The notes under the pieces were generated by a model, which did not search any database, was not told the origin of the DNA, and saw only the letters and a program-made list of their open reading frames with translations. Below are positions 63,903 through 64,000 of a stretch of 64,000 nucleotides of DNA, one piece after another. The stretch's first letter is position 1. Every line of letters starts with the position of its first letter. The stretch covers positions 1,054,001-1,118,000 of the forward strand of contig QXJR01000003.1 of assembly GCA_020975725.1 (NCBI GenBank), in the 5' to 3' direction. Source of the stretch: Picocystis sp. L7 (Eukaryota; Chlorophyta; Picocystophyceae; Picocystales; Picocystaceae). The position numbers and the translations under genes are program-made.

Positions 63903-64000
63903 TCACCAATGGAGGGTAGCACTGTCGGGGTCGTCGTCCCGCTTTTTCTTGTCAGCCGCAAACCAATCGACGACCTTCCCAGCGTTGAGTTCTTCGATGG
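63903..64000 (-). CDS. C-terminal end of an unknown gene, cut by the window
   Basis: The last 31 codons of a minus-strand gene are in the window: IEELNAGKVVDWFAADKKKR followed by DDDPDSATLHW and stop at 63905-63903. The helix-then-acidic ending and codon use look coding. I do not recognise the family. It converges on GLY1, 119 bp away. Confidence 0.5.
   Translation of the reverse strand, partial: IEELNAGKVVDWFAADKKKRDDDPDSATLHW

Overview
The window comes from the nuclear genome of a photosynthetic eukaryote of the green lineage, most likely a chlorophyte or prasinophyte alga. The evidence is a plastid GAPDH of the green A type, a plastid Hsp70 like HSP70B, a plastid glycerol-3-phosphate dehydrogenase of the GLY1/SFD1 type, a plant-type G-box bZIP factor, a CDPK, a retinoblastoma-related protein, and typical mitochondrial proteins. 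Genes are packed tightly: neighbours on facing strands often end within 100-250 bp of each other, and many genes are paired head to head across 0.3-1 kb promoters. Every intron I could resolve with confidence is short (about 85-200 nt), mostly starts GTGCGT or GTGAGN, and lies in the first ~320 coding nucleotides; the large 3' exons are uninterrupted. Most genes are GC-rich at the 5' end and AT-richer toward the 3' end.

Layout. 1-9.8 kb: GDT1-family transporter (5' end outside), retinoblastoma-related RBR (-) with two E2F-type sites at its start, mitochondrial processing peptidase beta (+), RWD-RING protein (-), secreted leucine-rich-repeat protein (-). 10.5-20 kb: BED zinc finger (+), four-helix membrane protein (+), TM9SF nonaspanin (-), L-asparaginase (-), an unknown protein (+), PRMT (-), glutathionyl-hydroquinone-reductase-type GST (-). 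20.5-36 kb: HSP70B (+), CDPK (+), CAF-1 large subunit (-) with an E2F-type site, desaturase-like membrane protein (-), gamma-carbonic-anhydrase-like complex I subunit (+), unknown membrane protein (-), ankyrin protein (+), mitochondrial MnSOD (-). 36-38.8 kb: gene-poor DNA with decayed protein-like patches. 38.76-43.14 kb: one Ty1/copia LTR element on the minus strand with seemingly identical 486-bp LTRs and a 5-bp target duplication, ending only about 40-90 bp before the start codon of the WASH-complex subunit strumpellin (+). 47-64 kb: plastid GAPA (-), cytochrome bc1 chaperone CBP3/UQCC1 (+), auxilin-like J protein (-), a small three-exon mitochondrial-type membrane protein (-), TWD40-1/TTRAY-type subunit of the TSET/TPLATE complex (+), bZIP (+), GPATCH4-like G-patch protein (-, with a frame change at a homopolymer), GLY1 (+), and the last codons of an unknown gene (-).

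Functional threads. RBR and CAF-1 carry E2F-type promoter sites and fit a cell-cycle/S-phase programme. MPP beta, the gamma-CA-like subunit, UQCC1 and MnSOD serve the respiratory chain. Strumpellin, TWD40-1, auxilin and TM9SF serve endomembrane traffic; having WASH and TSET components in one green genome is notable. I found no convincing tRNA or rRNA gene and no CRISPR array. The most interesting signals are the young copia insertion abutting the strumpellin gene, its primer-binding site matching the anticodon-arm region of tRNA-Lys(CUU) (half-tRNA priming), the E2F sites, and the 5'-biased introns.
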